32,191 bases of DNA from Verrucomicrobiia bacterium. Its GTDB lineage: Bacteria > Verrucomicrobiota > Verrucomicrobiia > Limisphaerales > JAYPXF01. The position numbers and the translations under genes were made by a program. Position 1 is the first letter of the stretch, and every line of letters begins with the position of its first letter. Below, in pieces: positions 18,161 through 28,040 of the stretch. The stretch lies in NCBI GenBank assembly GCA_016779125.1, contig JADHOF010000008.1, forward strand, positions 1 through 32,191, given 5' to 3'. The notes beneath the pieces are model-generated. The model was given only the letters and a program-made list of their open reading frames with translations. It was not told where the DNA came from and searched no databases.

Positions 18161-18249
18161 ATGTTGGCTGGGAAGGCGCCGGGAATGGAGTTTCGCTGGA
18201 GCGACCTATCAGGTCATGGCCCGGGGGAATCGATGGGAACCGCGACTCA
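18161..18249 (+). pseudogene. Frameshifted N-terminal remnant of a REP-associated tyrosine (Y1, IS200-like) transposase
   Basis: MLAGKAPGMEF in one frame continues as AGATYQVMARGNRWEP in the next, with an extra T in the TTT run at about 18191-18193; MEFAGATYxVMARGNR is the classic RAYT N-terminus. No downstream HUH core seen. Confidence 0.65.
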
Positions 18250-18298
18250 ATCTTCCCCAAAAAGGGGGCTGGGTTTGACCGCAACCCGACAGTTCCGC

Positions 18299-19747
18299 CT
18301 ATTGGCTGGGTCGCAACGGACGGTGGTCCGGGTGATCGGGGGGGGCGAGGAGGCGGCGGGCCTTGGATCGGCCGCCTTTCCAGATGTCGTATTGGGGGTC
18401 GGCGTATTCTTCAAAGAATCCGTCCAGCCGGGTCGCGAGGGCTTGTTGCCGTTGTTTGTGACCGGGTTGGCCGAAGAGGTTGAAGCGTTCGTGCGGGTCC
18501 TGCTTCATGTCATATAACTCGCCGGGGCCTTCCGGCGAACGGCGTGCGACGTATTTCCAGTCTTCGGTGCGGATGGATCGCGTGCCTTCCATCTCGTAGA
18601 ACATCCTGGTTTCCCAAGGCATCGTTCCGCCCCGCAGCACCTCGGCAAAGCTGCGGCCGGGCAGTTTCGGGCTTTGTGGAATGCGGTTCTTCAGGCCCAT
18701 GTAGTCCAGCACACTGGGAAGGAAGTCGTAGTTGGCGATCATCATGTCGGGGCGGCCGGGCTTCACTCCGCCGGGATGCCGCACGATGAAGGGGACCTGC
18801 ATCATCAAGTCGTGCGCGCCGAAGGGCCGGGTGTGATCCCCCATGCCGAAGAATCCGTTCTGGCCACCCATCCAACCCTGATCTCCGGCGAAGACGACGA
18901 TGGTGTCCTCGTCGAGCCCATGCTTCTTGAGCGTATTGAGGATCGCGCCCACTCCGTCGTCGATGCCGCTGACCTCGGCGGCCACGCGCCGGATGCTCAC
19001 CGGATTGTTATGGTAGGCCAGGTTGTTGTATTGCCAGGGATGCGCCGTGTCGCGCGGGAAGGAGAGCAGGTCCTTGTCGGCGTAGTATTCCGCGTGGCGA
19101 TTCTGCGCAGGACGCAGAAGCAGCGGGCCGAGGCAGTAGGGTCCGTTGTAGGCCAGGTAGAGGAAGAAGGGTTTGTCCTTGTTCTGCTCGATGAAGCGGA
19201 TGCCGTGTTCCGTCCAGAGATCGGTCATGTATTTGGGCGTCTGCTTGACCTCGCCGTTCTCGATGACGGGATCCTCGTACATGTTTCCCGTGCTGCCGCG
19301 CACCATGGTGGCCCAGTAGGAAAAACCGTCCTGCGGGTTGAGGTTGTCGCCCAAATGCCATTTGCCGCTGAGGCCGCAGACATAGCCTTCGGAGTGGAGA
19401 ATTCCCGGCAGCGTTTGAAACTCCTTGAGCGTGTAATAGGCCTCCGGTCCCATCATGTATTTGTTGTCGAGAAAGGAGTGCAGACCGTGCTGCGAGGGAA
19501 TCAGTCCGGTCAGGTAGGTGGCGCGGGTGGGTGAGCAGACAGGATTGCTCGCCATCGCCCGCATGAATTGCGCTCCCTCCGCCGCCATGCGGTCCAGATT
19601 GGGCGTACGGATGTCCTTGTTGCCGTAGCAGCCAAGCGTCCAGGCACCGTGATTGTCGGTAAGGATGAAGACGAGGTTGGGCCGTCTGGCCGCATGGACG
19701 GAGGCCGACAGGAGGACTGCGACTAGCAGGAACAGGCGGGCTTTCAT
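18299..19747 (-). CDS. Secreted arylsulfatase-type sulfatase
   Basis: Signal peptide; RPNLVFILTDNHGAWTLGCYG; CSPTRATYLTG (formylglycine motif C-S-P-T-R); SGKWHLG; FAGDQGWMGGQ; C-terminal GELYDMKQDPHERFNL. Confidence 0.93.
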   Translation of the reverse strand: MKARLFLLVAVLLSASVHAARRPNLVFILTDNHGAWTLGCYGNKDIRTPNLDRMAAEGAQFMRAMASNPVCSPTRATYLTGLIPSQHGLHSFLDNKYMMGPEAYYTLKEFQTLPGILHSEGYVCGLSGKWHLGDNLNPQDGFSYWATMVRGSTGNMYEDPVIENGEVKQTPKYMTDLWTEHGIRFIEQNKDKPFFLYLAYNGPYCLGPLLLRPAQNRHAEYYADKDLLSFPRDTAHPWQYNNLAYHNNPVSIRRVAAEVSGIDDGVGAILNTLKKHGLDEDTIVVFAGDQGWMGGQNGFFGMGDHTRPFGAHDLMMQVPFIVRHPGGVKPGRPDMMIANYDFLPSVLDYMGLKNRIPQSPKLPGRSFAEVLRGGTMPWETRMFYEMEGTRSIRTEDWKYVARRSPEGPGELYDMKQDPHERFNLFGQPGHKQRQQALATRLDGFFEEYADPQYDIWKGGRSKARRLLAPPDHPDHRPLRPSQ

Positions 19748-19826
19748 GAATCAGGTTCTAGCTGCGAACGGAGGCGAACACAATTCCGTTGGCGGGATAG
19801 ATTGACCCGGGGAAGGCAGGCACCTA

Positions 19827-20330
19827 TTGAAACCGGCGATGATCACCGAGATCGACGATGCCCTGTTTTCGGATCTGCTAAGCAAGGCGGAGGAGTCGCC
19901 TCGCAGACGCGCGCACCACGTCTTCCACCAGAGCCATGACGAACTTGTCCAGCGGCTGTGCATCGCTTTGCGCCCCGGCACCTACGTGCGTCCGCACAAC
20001 CATCACGTGAGCGGCAAATGGGAACTCCTGCTCGTGCTTCGTGGGAGGGTGGAACTGTTGGAGTTTGCCGATGATGGTCGGCTTTTGAGCCGGCGAACCC
20101 TGTCGGCCGACAGCGGGCTGAGCGCGGTCGAATTGTCGGCGAACACCTGGCATTCGCTGATCCCAACAGGCGACGAGGCGGTCATCATGGAGGTCAAGCA
20201 AGGCCCGTTTGCCGCAACAGCCCCCGAGGAATTCGCTGCCTGGTCGCCCGAGGAAGGAGCGCCGGAGGTCGCGTCGTATCTTGCGTGGTCCGCCAAAGCC
20301 GAGCTTGGAGACGTCTATCGTCCGAACTGA
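19827..20330 (+). CDS. WbuC family cupin-fold protein
   Basis: ITEIDDALFSDLLSKAEESPRRRAHHVFHQSHDELVQRLCIALRPGTYVRPHNH is typical of WbuC; cupin HNHHVSGKWELLLVLRG. Confidence 0.8.
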   Translation: MKPAMITEIDDALFSDLLSKAEESPRRRAHHVFHQSHDELVQRLCIALRPGTYVRPHNHHVSGKWELLLVLRGRVELLEFADDGRLLSRRTLSADSGLSAVELSANTWHSLIPTGDEAVIMEVKQGPFAATAPEEFAAWSPEEGAPEVASYLAWSAKAELGDVYRPN

Positions 20331-20403
20331 AGCCGGGGGCGCGCGAATCCCGCTTTTGGTTTGATTCCGATTTGAAAGAGCGGATGGTCCCGGGCCATTT
20401 GTC

Positions 20404-21303
20404 ATGTCCTGGGTCCTTCTCTCCATCCTGTCGGCGATGTTTCTTGGGGTCTATGACCTCACGAAAAAGGCCGGCGTGCGGGAGAACGCGGTTCCGCCCG
20501 TGCTGTTCCTCAGTGTCCTGGCGGGCGCGACGGTCTGGACGCCGTTTCTGATCTGGTCGCTGTGTTCGCCGGAGACCTTTCCCTCGGATCGCTTTCTCGT
20601 TCGCAACCTGACCTGGCTGGAGCACGGGTTGTTGTTTGCCAAATCCGCGTTGGTGGCCTCCGCGTGGATCTTCAACTACTTCGCGGTGAAGCATCTGCCG
20701 GTTTCCATCGCTTCGCCCATTCGCGCCACCTCGCCGCTATGGACCATTCTCATCGCGGTGTCGGTGTTGGGAGAACGACCGAGTCTGCCGCAATGGGGGG
20801 GAATCGCGGTGATTCTAGCGGCCTTCTACGCATTCTCTTTTGTCGGCCGATTGGAAGGGATTCACTTTCACAAGGATCGCTGGGTTGGATTCATGGTGGT
20901 GGCCACGTTGCTGGGATCCTTGAGCGCGCTTTACGACAAATACCTGTTGCAGACCCGTGGTTTGGAAGCGGCTTCCGTGCAGTGCTGGTTCTCGATCTAC
21001 CTGGTCTTCGTGCTGGCCCCCTTCTGTCTGGCCTGGCGGCTGGGTCGCTTTGGAAACCGGCGGTTTGAATGGCGGTGGAGCATCCCGCTGATCGGGGTGA
21101 CATTGCTGGTCGCCGACTTCTTCTACTTCATCGCCGTCGGAAAGGTGGACGCCTTGATTTCGGTCATCTCGGTTCTGCGCCGTTGCGCGGTGCTGATCAC
21201 CTTTTTCGGCGGTATCGCGCTCTATCGGGAAAAGAATTTCTGGCCGAAATTCCGTTGTATCCTTGCGCTGCTGCTCGGAATCCTGCTCTGCAATTGGAAA
21301 TGA
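20404..21303 (+). CDS. EamA/DMT superfamily transporter
   Basis: About 10 hydrophobic segments; SIASPIRATSPLWTILIAVSVLGERPSLPQWGGIAVILAAFYAF characteristic of EamA repeats. Confidence 0.85.
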   Translation: MSWVLLSILSAMFLGVYDLTKKAGVRENAVPPVLFLSVLAGATVWTPFLIWSLCSPETFPSDRFLVRNLTWLEHGLLFAKSALVASAWIFNYFAVKHLPVSIASPIRATSPLWTILIAVSVLGERPSLPQWGGIAVILAAFYAFSFVGRLEGIHFHKDRWVGFMVVATLLGSLSALYDKYLLQTRGLEAASVQCWFSIYLVFVLAPFCLAWRLGRFGNRRFEWRWSIPLIGVTLLVADFFYFIAVGKVDALISVISVLRRCAVLITFFGGIALYREKNFWPKFRCILALLLGILLCNWK

Positions 21304-21329
21304 AATGAACAGCCGCCCGTCGCGCCAGG

Positions 21330-24300
21330 TCAGTCGCCGCCCTTTCGCGCCCAGGACGGGCGCTGACGCTCGGGCAGATCGCGGTTGACGGTGGCGAAGT
21401 AGGCGTCGCTGCCGAGCAACTCGTTGACGGCGGCCTCAAACTCCGTGGAAGGCGCGACGGCATAGCGTTCGTGGGCCTCGATGTAGACATGTTCCCCGCC
21501 GGCCATGCGGATGCGGAGGAAGAGCGGGCAACGGCCGCGGTTGGCTTCCGCGAGGTTCATCGCCTGATTCAGCATGCCCTCGTTCAGATGAGCCGCATCG
21601 ACGCGGAGAAAGACCTGTTCCGTGAAACGCTTCGGGGCGTCCTCAAGCTTGAGGATGTCCTGCGGGAAAAACTTCGGCCGGTCTTCGGCGTTGTTGACCT
21701 CGCCGATGATCATGAGGGCGGTGTTGGCTTCGAGCAGGTGTTTGAATTTGTCGAAGTTGTCGTTCATCACCAGCACCTGAAAGGTTCCCTGCAGATCCTC
21801 CAGCGTCATCATCGCGTAGGCCTTGCCGGACTTTTTTGAAAAGCCCTGCTGAATGGCCGCGACGTAGCCGCCGATACGGGTCATGGAGCGATCTTCCAGT
21901 GTTTTCGCGGTTTCCGAATTGGCCAGGCAGTAGTTCTGCATGATCGACGCGAAAGGCGTGAGCGGATGGCCGGAGATGTAGAAGCCGAGCAGCTCCTTCT
22001 CGGCCTTGAGCATTTCGGATTGCGGCCACTCGGGCAGACGCGCGAGCTGCTTTTCCTCGATCCCCTGCGCCTCGTCCATCATGCCGAAGAGCGAGGCCTG
22101 TCCGCGTTCGCGATCCGCGATAATGGAGGCGGCCCGCTGGAGGGCCTCGTCGATCGCGGCGAACAGGGTCGCCCGCGTCTCGCCGAACGAGTCGCAGGCA
22201 CCGGCCTTGACCAGGGATTCCAACACCTTGCGGTTGACGGTGCGGCTGTCCAGGCGCTCGCAGAAGTCGTTCAGATTCCTGAAGGGACCGCCTTCTTCGC
22301 GGGCCTTGACCATGGTCTCCACCGCCGCTCCGCCGACGCCCTTGATGGCCTCCAGTCCGAAACGGATGACGGTGCCCTCGCGGGCCGGGGCGAACTGGGC
22401 GCGGCTCTCGTTGACGTCCGGCGGCAGCACCTGGATCTTCATTCCGGCCGCCTCGGCGATGTATTCGCTGAGCTTGGCCGTGTCCGCCATGTCGTTCGTC
22501 ATCATGGCGCAGTAGAATTCCACCGGATAGTTCGCCTTCAGGTAGGCGGTCTGGTAGGCGACGATGGCGTAGGCGGCGGCGTGGGATTTGTTGAATCCGT
22601 ATCCGGCGAACTTTTCAAGGATGTCGAAGATCTGGTTGGCGCGATCGGCGGGAATGTTGTTGACCTCCTTGCAGCCGGCAACGAACAGCTTCCGTTGCTT
22701 GGCCATCTCCTCGACCTTCTTCTTGCCCATCGCGCGGCGCAGAAGATCCGCCTTGCCCAGACTGTAGCCGGCGAGGAGCTGCGTGGCCTGCATCACCTGT
22801 TCCTGATAGATGAGGATGCCGTAGGTCTCGTTTGAAATCTTTTCGAGCAGCGGATGCTCGTACTTGATCTGAACCTCCCCGTGACGACGTCGGATGAAGT
22901 CCGGAATCAGGTCCATCGGGCCGGGGCGATAGAGGGCGACCAAGGCGGTGATGTGCTCGACGGACTGGATCTGGAATTTTCGGCACAGGTCGCGCATGCC
23001 CCCGGATTCCAACTGGAACACGCCGAGGGTGTTTGCGTTGTTCAACAGCTCGTAAGTCTTGTGATCGTCGAGGGGCAGCAGATCGACGTCGATCTCGATG
23101 CCCTTCGTCTTTTTGACCATGTCGCAGGCGTTGCGAATGACCGTGAGAGTCTTGAGCCCGAGAAAATCCATCTTGAGCAGACCCAGCTCCTCGACCGGAC
23201 CGCCGCCGTACTGGGTCACCAACGTACCGCTGTCGTCCATCTTCAGCGGCAGGATATCGACGAGCGGCTTGTCCGAAATGACGACGCCGGCGGCGTGGAT
23301 CGACGTGTTGCGCGTCATGTTTTCCAGCACGAAGGCCGTGTCGACGAGTTCGCGCGCCTGCGGTTCCGTCTCGTAGGCCAGCTTGAAGTCGGGCGATTGT
23401 TCCAGGGCCTTCCGGAGCGTCATCTTGAGCTCGTTCGGAATCATCTTCGCGAGCCGGTCGGTGTCGCTGAAACCCATTCCCATGGCGCGGCCGACGTCGC
23501 GGATCGCCGCCTTGGCCCCCATCGTTCCGAAGGTGACGATCTGGGCCACGGAATCCGCCCCGTATTTGTCGCGGACATATTCGATGATCTCCTGGCGGCG
23601 ATCATCCGCGAAGTCGATGTCGATGTCCGGCGGGCTGACGCGCTCGGGATTGAGGAAGCGCTCGAAGAGGAGGTTGTAGCGGATCGGATCGACGTTCGCG
23701 ATTTCGAGCAGGAAGGTGACGAGCGAACCGGCGGCCGAGCCACGGGCCACGCAGGAGACGCCGATGCTGCGTCCGTAGAGCACGAATTCGGCGACGATGA
23801 TGAAGTAGGAGACGTAGCCCATCTTCTGAATCACGCCGAGCTCGACCTCGATGCGGTCAATGAGAACCTGGATCGCCGCCCGGACTTCCGGGTCCTCCAG
23901 AGGCTTTTCGGGAAGCGGCTTTTCGGGGTCGGCCGGCTTGTAGCTGGGCAGTCGGCGCGGATCGCCGATGTGATTGATTTCAAACTCCTCGCCTTTGGGA
24001 GTGAGAATCAGGCCGTACCGCTTCGCGAAACCGTCGCAGCAAAGTTTTCTCAGGAACCCCTCGCGGGTGAAGCCCTCGGGCGGGTTGGCTGCCGGGTAGT
24101 GCTGCGACTTGAAATCGAACTCGACGGCGCATTTCTCAGCGACCTCCAGCGTGTTGGTGCAGGCTTCGGGCACCTCGGAAAAGATCGCGTTCATCTCATC
24201 CGCGCCACGGAGATGAAACTGCTCCTTCACGTAACTCAGACTCATCCGCTCGGGGTTGTTGATCGTGGTCTGGGTTCCGACGCAGACCAACACGTCGTGC

Positions 24301-24971
24301 GCGTGCGCGTGCTCCTTGTTGATGTAGTGGACGTCGTTCGTGGCCACGAGTTTGAGCCCGAACTCCCTCGCCCACGGGATGAGATGCCGGTTCACATCGA
24401 TCTGCTCCTGAATCGTGTGGTTCTGAAGTTCCAGATAGAAATTGTCGGGACCGAAAATCTGGCGGTACCAGTCGACCGTTTCGCGCGCCTTGTCGAGTTG
24501 GCCGTTCATGATGAGCTGGGGGATTTCGCTCGCGAGGCAGCCAGACAGGCAGATCAGTCCCTCCTTGCACTCTTCCAGGATCTCCTTGTCGATGCGGGGC
24601 TTGTGGTAAAAGCCCTCGACCTGCGCGGCGGTGGCGAGACGGACGAGGTTCTTGTAGCCGATCTCGTCGGACGCGATGAGGCCGAGGTGATGGTAGCGCT
24701 CCTTCTTGCCGGTCGTGTTCGCCACCTGCTTTTTCTCATGCCGGCTGCCGGGCGCGACATACATTTCACAGCCGATCAACGGCTTGATGCCCGCGTTCAT
24801 GCAGGCCTTGTAAAACTCGATCGCACCATACATCACGCCGTGGTCGGTCATCGCCAGGGCGGGGAATTTCAGCTCTCTCGCGCGCTCAACGAGCGGCTTA
24901 ACCCGGCAGGCGCCGTCCAGCATGGAATACTCCGTGTGGACGTGCAGGTGAACGAATTCCGCGTGCGACAT
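21330..24971 (-). CDS. dnaE: DNA polymerase III subunit alpha
   Basis: 1213 aa; PHP domain FVHLHVHTEYSMLDGACR; SCVARGSAAGSLVTFLLEI; PDIDIDFADDRRQEII; GYGFNKSHAAAYAIVAYQTAYLKANYPVEF; OB-fold C-terminus. Confidence 0.98.
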   Translation of the reverse strand: MSHAEFVHLHVHTEYSMLDGACRVKPLVERARELKFPALAMTDHGVMYGAIEFYKACMNAGIKPLIGCEMYVAPGSRHEKKQVANTTGKKERYHHLGLIASDEIGYKNLVRLATAAQVEGFYHKPRIDKEILEECKEGLICLSGCLASEIPQLIMNGQLDKARETVDWYRQIFGPDNFYLELQNHTIQEQIDVNRHLIPWAREFGLKLVATNDVHYINKEHAHAHDVLVCVGTQTTINNPERMSLSYVKEQFHLRGADEMNAIFSEVPEACTNTLEVAEKCAVEFDFKSQHYPAANPPEGFTREGFLRKLCCDGFAKRYGLILTPKGEEFEINHIGDPRRLPSYKPADPEKPLPEKPLEDPEVRAAIQVLIDRIEVELGVIQKMGYVSYFIIVAEFVLYGRSIGVSCVARGSAAGSLVTFLLEIANVDPIRYNLLFERFLNPERVSPPDIDIDFADDRRQEIIEYVRDKYGADSVAQIVTFGTMGAKAAIRDVGRAMGMGFSDTDRLAKMIPNELKMTLRKALEQSPDFKLAYETEPQARELVDTAFVLENMTRNTSIHAAGVVISDKPLVDILPLKMDDSGTLVTQYGGGPVEELGLLKMDFLGLKTLTVIRNACDMVKKTKGIEIDVDLLPLDDHKTYELLNNANTLGVFQLESGGMRDLCRKFQIQSVEHITALVALYRPGPMDLIPDFIRRRHGEVQIKYEHPLLEKISNETYGILIYQEQVMQATQLLAGYSLGKADLLRRAMGKKKVEEMAKQRKLFVAGCKEVNNIPADRANQIFDILEKFAGYGFNKSHAAAYAIVAYQTAYLKANYPVEFYCAMMTNDMADTAKLSEYIAEAAGMKIQVLPPDVNESRAQFAPAREGTVIRFGLEAIKGVGGAAVETMVKAREEGGPFRNLNDFCERLDSRTVNRKVLESLVKAGACDSFGETRATLFAAIDEALQRAASIIADRERGQASLFGMMDEAQGIEEKQLARLPEWPQSEMLKAEKELLGFYISGHPLTPFASIMQNYCLANSETAKTLEDRSMTRIGGYVAAIQQGFSKKSGKAYAMMTLEDLQGTFQVLVMNDNFDKFKHLLEANTALMIIGEVNNAEDRPKFFPQDILKLEDAPKRFTEQVFLRVDAAHLNEGMLNQAMNLAEANRGRCPLFLRIRMAGGEHVYIEAHERYAVAPSTEFEAAVNELLGSDAYFATVNRDLPERQRPSWARKGGD

Positions 24972-25013
24972 CCGGGCAAACTCCCGCGCCGCCGCAGTGA
25001 TGTCGAGCGAACC

Positions 25014-25895
25014 TTATTCGCAGGACAGAGGCAGGGACCTGCACCAGGGAGATTCGCCGAATTTCGACCGAAATCGTGCCTCAAGGTCCGCTGCGGCATC
25101 GGGAGATTCGGCAATGGCGAAGGTCGTGGATCCGCTCCCGCTCATCATGGCGACCACGGCGCCTTGAGTGCGGCAAAACTCCAGGTACAGGCGGAGAATG
25201 GGATACTTGGGCAGCACGGGTGCCTCCAGCGAGTTGAAGAAGTGCGGGGCTGCAGCGGCGAGGTCCGGGCCGTTCAAGGCGGCGATCAGTGCCCGGCCCT
25301 TTGTCGGATCGTCCGTGATCGCCTCGGGAAACTCGGCCAACTTCCGGAAAGCCCAGGGTGTGGGGACACCAAATCCGGGCTTCATCAACAACAAGCCCTT
25401 GCCTGACAAGGCCGGAAAAGGTTTCAGCGGCTCAATCTTTTCGCCGCGACCCGTCGCCAGGGCAGGTCCGTCTTGGAGGAAGAAATTGATGTCTGAACCA
25501 TGTCGGGCGGCGATCTCGTGCAGCTGGTCGTGCGTCAAGGGTCGGCCAAAAAGTTCATTGAGGCCGCGCAGGGTCGTGGCCGCATTGGCGGAGCCCCCGG
25601 CCAAACCGGCCGCGATCGGGAGGCGTTTCTCGTGGCGGATGTGGACGCCCGATTCGATTTTGGCCGCGTCAAGGAAGGACTCAGCCGCCCGATAGATGAG
25701 ATTGCCCGCGTCGGATTTGAGTTCCGGATGACTGCCGTCGATGACGATGCCGGCGGCGGTTTCGGAGAATTCGAGTTCATCAAACAGCGCGACCGGCTGC
25801 ATGACCGTCTCCATTTCGTGAAAGCCGTCCTCGCGCTTGCGGAGGATGTTCAGCAGGAGATTGATTTTACAGGGCGACTGGAGGGCGACCTTCAT
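25014..25895 (-). CDS. ispE: 4-diphosphocytidyl-2-C-methyl-D-erythritol kinase
   Basis: SPCKINLLLNILRKREDGFHEMETVMQPV; LPIAAGLAGGSANAATTL (GHMP motif); MSGSGSTTFAI. Confidence 0.96.
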   Translation of the reverse strand: MKVALQSPCKINLLLNILRKREDGFHEMETVMQPVALFDELEFSETAAGIVIDGSHPELKSDAGNLIYRAAESFLDAAKIESGVHIRHEKRLPIAAGLAGGSANAATTLRGLNELFGRPLTHDQLHEIAARHGSDINFFLQDGPALATGRGEKIEPLKPFPALSGKGLLLMKPGFGVPTPWAFRKLAEFPEAITDDPTKGRALIAALNGPDLAAAAPHFFNSLEAPVLPKYPILRLYLEFCRTQGAVVAMMSGSGSTTFAIAESPDAAADLEARFRSKFGESPWCRSLPLSCE

Positions 25896-25905
25896 TGGGC
25901 GGGAA

Positions 25906-25936
25906 ACAAAAAAGGCGCCAACCGCGGTTGGCGCCC
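25906..25936 (-). terminator. Rho-independent terminator downstream of the TIGR04073-like gene
   Basis: Perfect 10-bp stem GGCGCCAACC-GC-GGTTGGCGCC (25914-25935) with AAAAAA at 25908-25913 giving a U tract on the minus strand. Confidence 0.85.
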
Positions 25937-25951
25937 GTTGAGAAATCTTGC

Positions 25952-26437
25952 TCAGCGTTCGAACACGCGGAAGCGGCTGCCCGGAATGAACGGAATCAGC
26001 TCACCGCCGGCAAAGCCGACCGAGGTGTCCGTCGCGAAGATCGGGTCATGATGCTTGCCGGGGCGGTAATTGTCGGGATAAGCGAGTTCCTCGGTGAAGC
26101 CATCAATTTCCACCTTGCGGAACGGGTCCTGAAACCATTTGTCGGGGAAGAAATAGGGATCGTAGTCGGGGGTCGGGATCGGAAAGGTGACGATCTCGCT
26201 GAATCCGATCGCGGTTCGCGCGAGCGTCCGGTTCAGACCGCGAAGGATGCCGGTGGTGTAGGCGTTGTGTTGCCCTTCCCAAAGGCCGGTCTGCTCGATC
26301 GATCGTTGCAGTTCACCCAGTCGGAAGGGTTCTGAAAAATTGTTCAGGCCGCGTCCGAGCTTGCGGGTGGGTCCGTCGCACCCGGTGAGGAATGCGATTG
26401 CCACAATGGCGGTCATTAAGGTCGCGATTTTACGCAT
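25952..26437 (-). CDS. Exosortase system-associated protein, TIGR04073-like, lipoprotein
   Basis: Lipobox FLTGC; RKLGRGLNNFSEPFRLGELQRSIEQTG ... GLNRTLARTAIGFSEIVTFPIPTPDYDP matches the TIGR04073 pattern as I know it. Confidence 0.7.
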   Translation of the reverse strand: MRKIATLMTAIVAIAFLTGCDGPTRKLGRGLNNFSEPFRLGELQRSIEQTGLWEGQHNAYTTGILRGLNRTLARTAIGFSEIVTFPIPTPDYDPYFFPDKWFQDPFRKVEIDGFTEELAYPDNYRPGKHHDPIFATDTSVGFAGGELIPFIPGSRFRVFER

Positions 26438-26503
26438 AACGGCGTCGTTCAGTGAAAGCTCCCGGAGAGTATGGAATCAAAAAGGCATGTAAAGGCTCTT
26501 CTC

Positions 26504-27487
26504 TCAGCCTCGTTGCAGCAACCAGTGGGTGAATTTCTTGCGAATTGAGGCCAGGGTGAACCAATACCACTGGTCGTATTTTTGCAGGGCGATGGCCCGT
26601 TCACCCGCGTCATCGCGAATGAAACGGTGCGGCACGTCCAGCTCGACCTTCGGGTGGTTTTCAAACACGCCAAGCAATCTCACCCGCTCCAAATCGCCAT
26701 CCAGCTCCTCGATCCGGTTGATTTTAAAACCAGTCTTCATGCCCAGCCGCTGGAGCGTGCGGGGCGAAAAGTTGAAATGGTGCGCAACGTGAAAGAAGTG
26801 GCTGAGACGCGACCCCGGAGCCTGAATGTTGGGCACTTCCACGACGAAATGCCCTCCGGGCCGGAGGAGGCTCTTCACCATCGTAAACACCTCCGTCGGG
26901 CTGATCGTGTGCTCCAGAACGTGGTTCATGACCACAAGGTCAAAGGATTTGGGCTCAAACTTAGGAGCAACCTCGTCCAGCAGCCCGGCGTGGACGTCCA
27001 GTTCTTTCGAGTCCCGGCAAAACCGCGCATGCCCCTCGTGTGGCTCGATTCCCACAAAGTTCCCCTTGCCGTCGCAGCTTTGTTTCAGGGACCAGAGCAG
27101 CGCCCCGACGCCGCAGCCGATTTCCAACACGGACACCCCTTCTTTCAGGAAAGGACGAAGCATTCCGAGCATGGAGCGGATCTTGGGGATGCGCCGGTTG
27201 AAGAATCGCTCGTCCGGTGCCGATTGCCCTTTGTAGAGTCCCCAGTACTTCTTGTGATAGAACTCCGCGTTCTCCTCCGCCGTCGGTCTGGGATTCGAAT
27301 AGACCAGACCACACTCCTGGCAAATCACGGTCGTCAGCACAGAGCCCCAGCGGCCCTTGGTCGCGAAGACCTGATAGGACGCGCAGCCGCACAGGTCGCA
27401 GACCTGCCCGTGCGATTGGATTGTTTCGTTGTTGGGAATGTTCCCCATCAAAAATAAATGACGCGTGCCGAACGAGTGTGGCCGCAA
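26504..27487 (-). CDS. Class I SAM-dependent methyltransferase with N-terminal Cys-rich segment
   Basis: CDLCGC...CQECGLVYSNPRPT zinc-ribbon-like start; SVLEIGCGVGALLWSL; FDLVVMNHVLEHTISPTEVF. Confidence 0.88.
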   Translation of the reverse strand: MRPHSFGTRHLFLMGNIPNNETIQSHGQVCDLCGCASYQVFATKGRWGSVLTTVICQECGLVYSNPRPTAEENAEFYHKKYWGLYKGQSAPDERFFNRRIPKIRSMLGMLRPFLKEGVSVLEIGCGVGALLWSLKQSCDGKGNFVGIEPHEGHARFCRDSKELDVHAGLLDEVAPKFEPKSFDLVVMNHVLEHTISPTEVFTMVKSLLRPGGHFVVEVPNIQAPGSRLSHFFHVAHHFNFSPRTLQRLGMKTGFKINRIEELDGDLERVRLLGVFENHPKVELDVPHRFIRDDAGERAIALQKYDQWYWFTLASIRKKFTHWLLQRG

Positions 27488-27548
27488 TCATTCGCATGCG
27501 TCTCCAATTGTCAAAACGAAGGCGCTATTTTTTTCCCATGCGCGCAGA

Positions 27549-27908
27549 TCAAGCGCCCGGGTCCTTGTCCACCACGGCCAGAAGCGGCTTCACTTCCGAG
27601 TAGGCCGCTTCCAATCGCCCCAGCAACCCGGGTATAGGGGCACCATCCCCTTCGCGGCCACAGTTCTCGATTTCCTGACACAATCCCTTCATTGCCAGCG
27701 CACCGACATGGGCCGCGCTCGTTTTCAGCGGGTGAATCGCCTTTTCGACCGCGTCAATATCGCCCGCGTCCAGAGCCGCCCGGGCGAACCCCAGTTGCGC
27801 CTCCGCGTATTGGTGAAACATGCGGACCATATCGTTCGCAAACTCATCGCCGCCGAGTTCGCGCAGACGCGCCAAGGCTGATTCATCCAGGGTTGCGGGT
27901 TCAGTCAT
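27549..27908 (-). CDS. Hpt domain phosphotransfer protein
   Basis: 119 aa; AVEKAIHPLKTSAAHVGALAMKGLCQEIE is a canonical Hpt helix (HxLKxSAxxxGA). Confidence 0.9.
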   Translation of the reverse strand: MTEPATLDESALARLRELGGDEFANDMVRMFHQYAEAQLGFARAALDAGDIDAVEKAIHPLKTSAAHVGALAMKGLCQEIENCGREGDGAPIPGLLGRLEAAYSEVKPLLAVVDKDPGA

Positions 27909-28040
27909 GGTTGGTGAACGGCGGTGCCACCGCCGGGCAAAGGGTTCCGGCGGGTGTTCGTGTTGTCAATTCCCATGTCGTCCGCTTGTGGCTTGACTCC
28001 GCGCCAAGCCGCAATGATACCGGGGCCGATCATTCCACCC

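Noticed and set aside
22854-25406. 850-aa plus-strand ORF antisense to dnaE/ispE
   Set aside because: Composition artefact of GC-rich codon usage; lies fully opposite two unambiguous essential genes and shows no recognisable domain.
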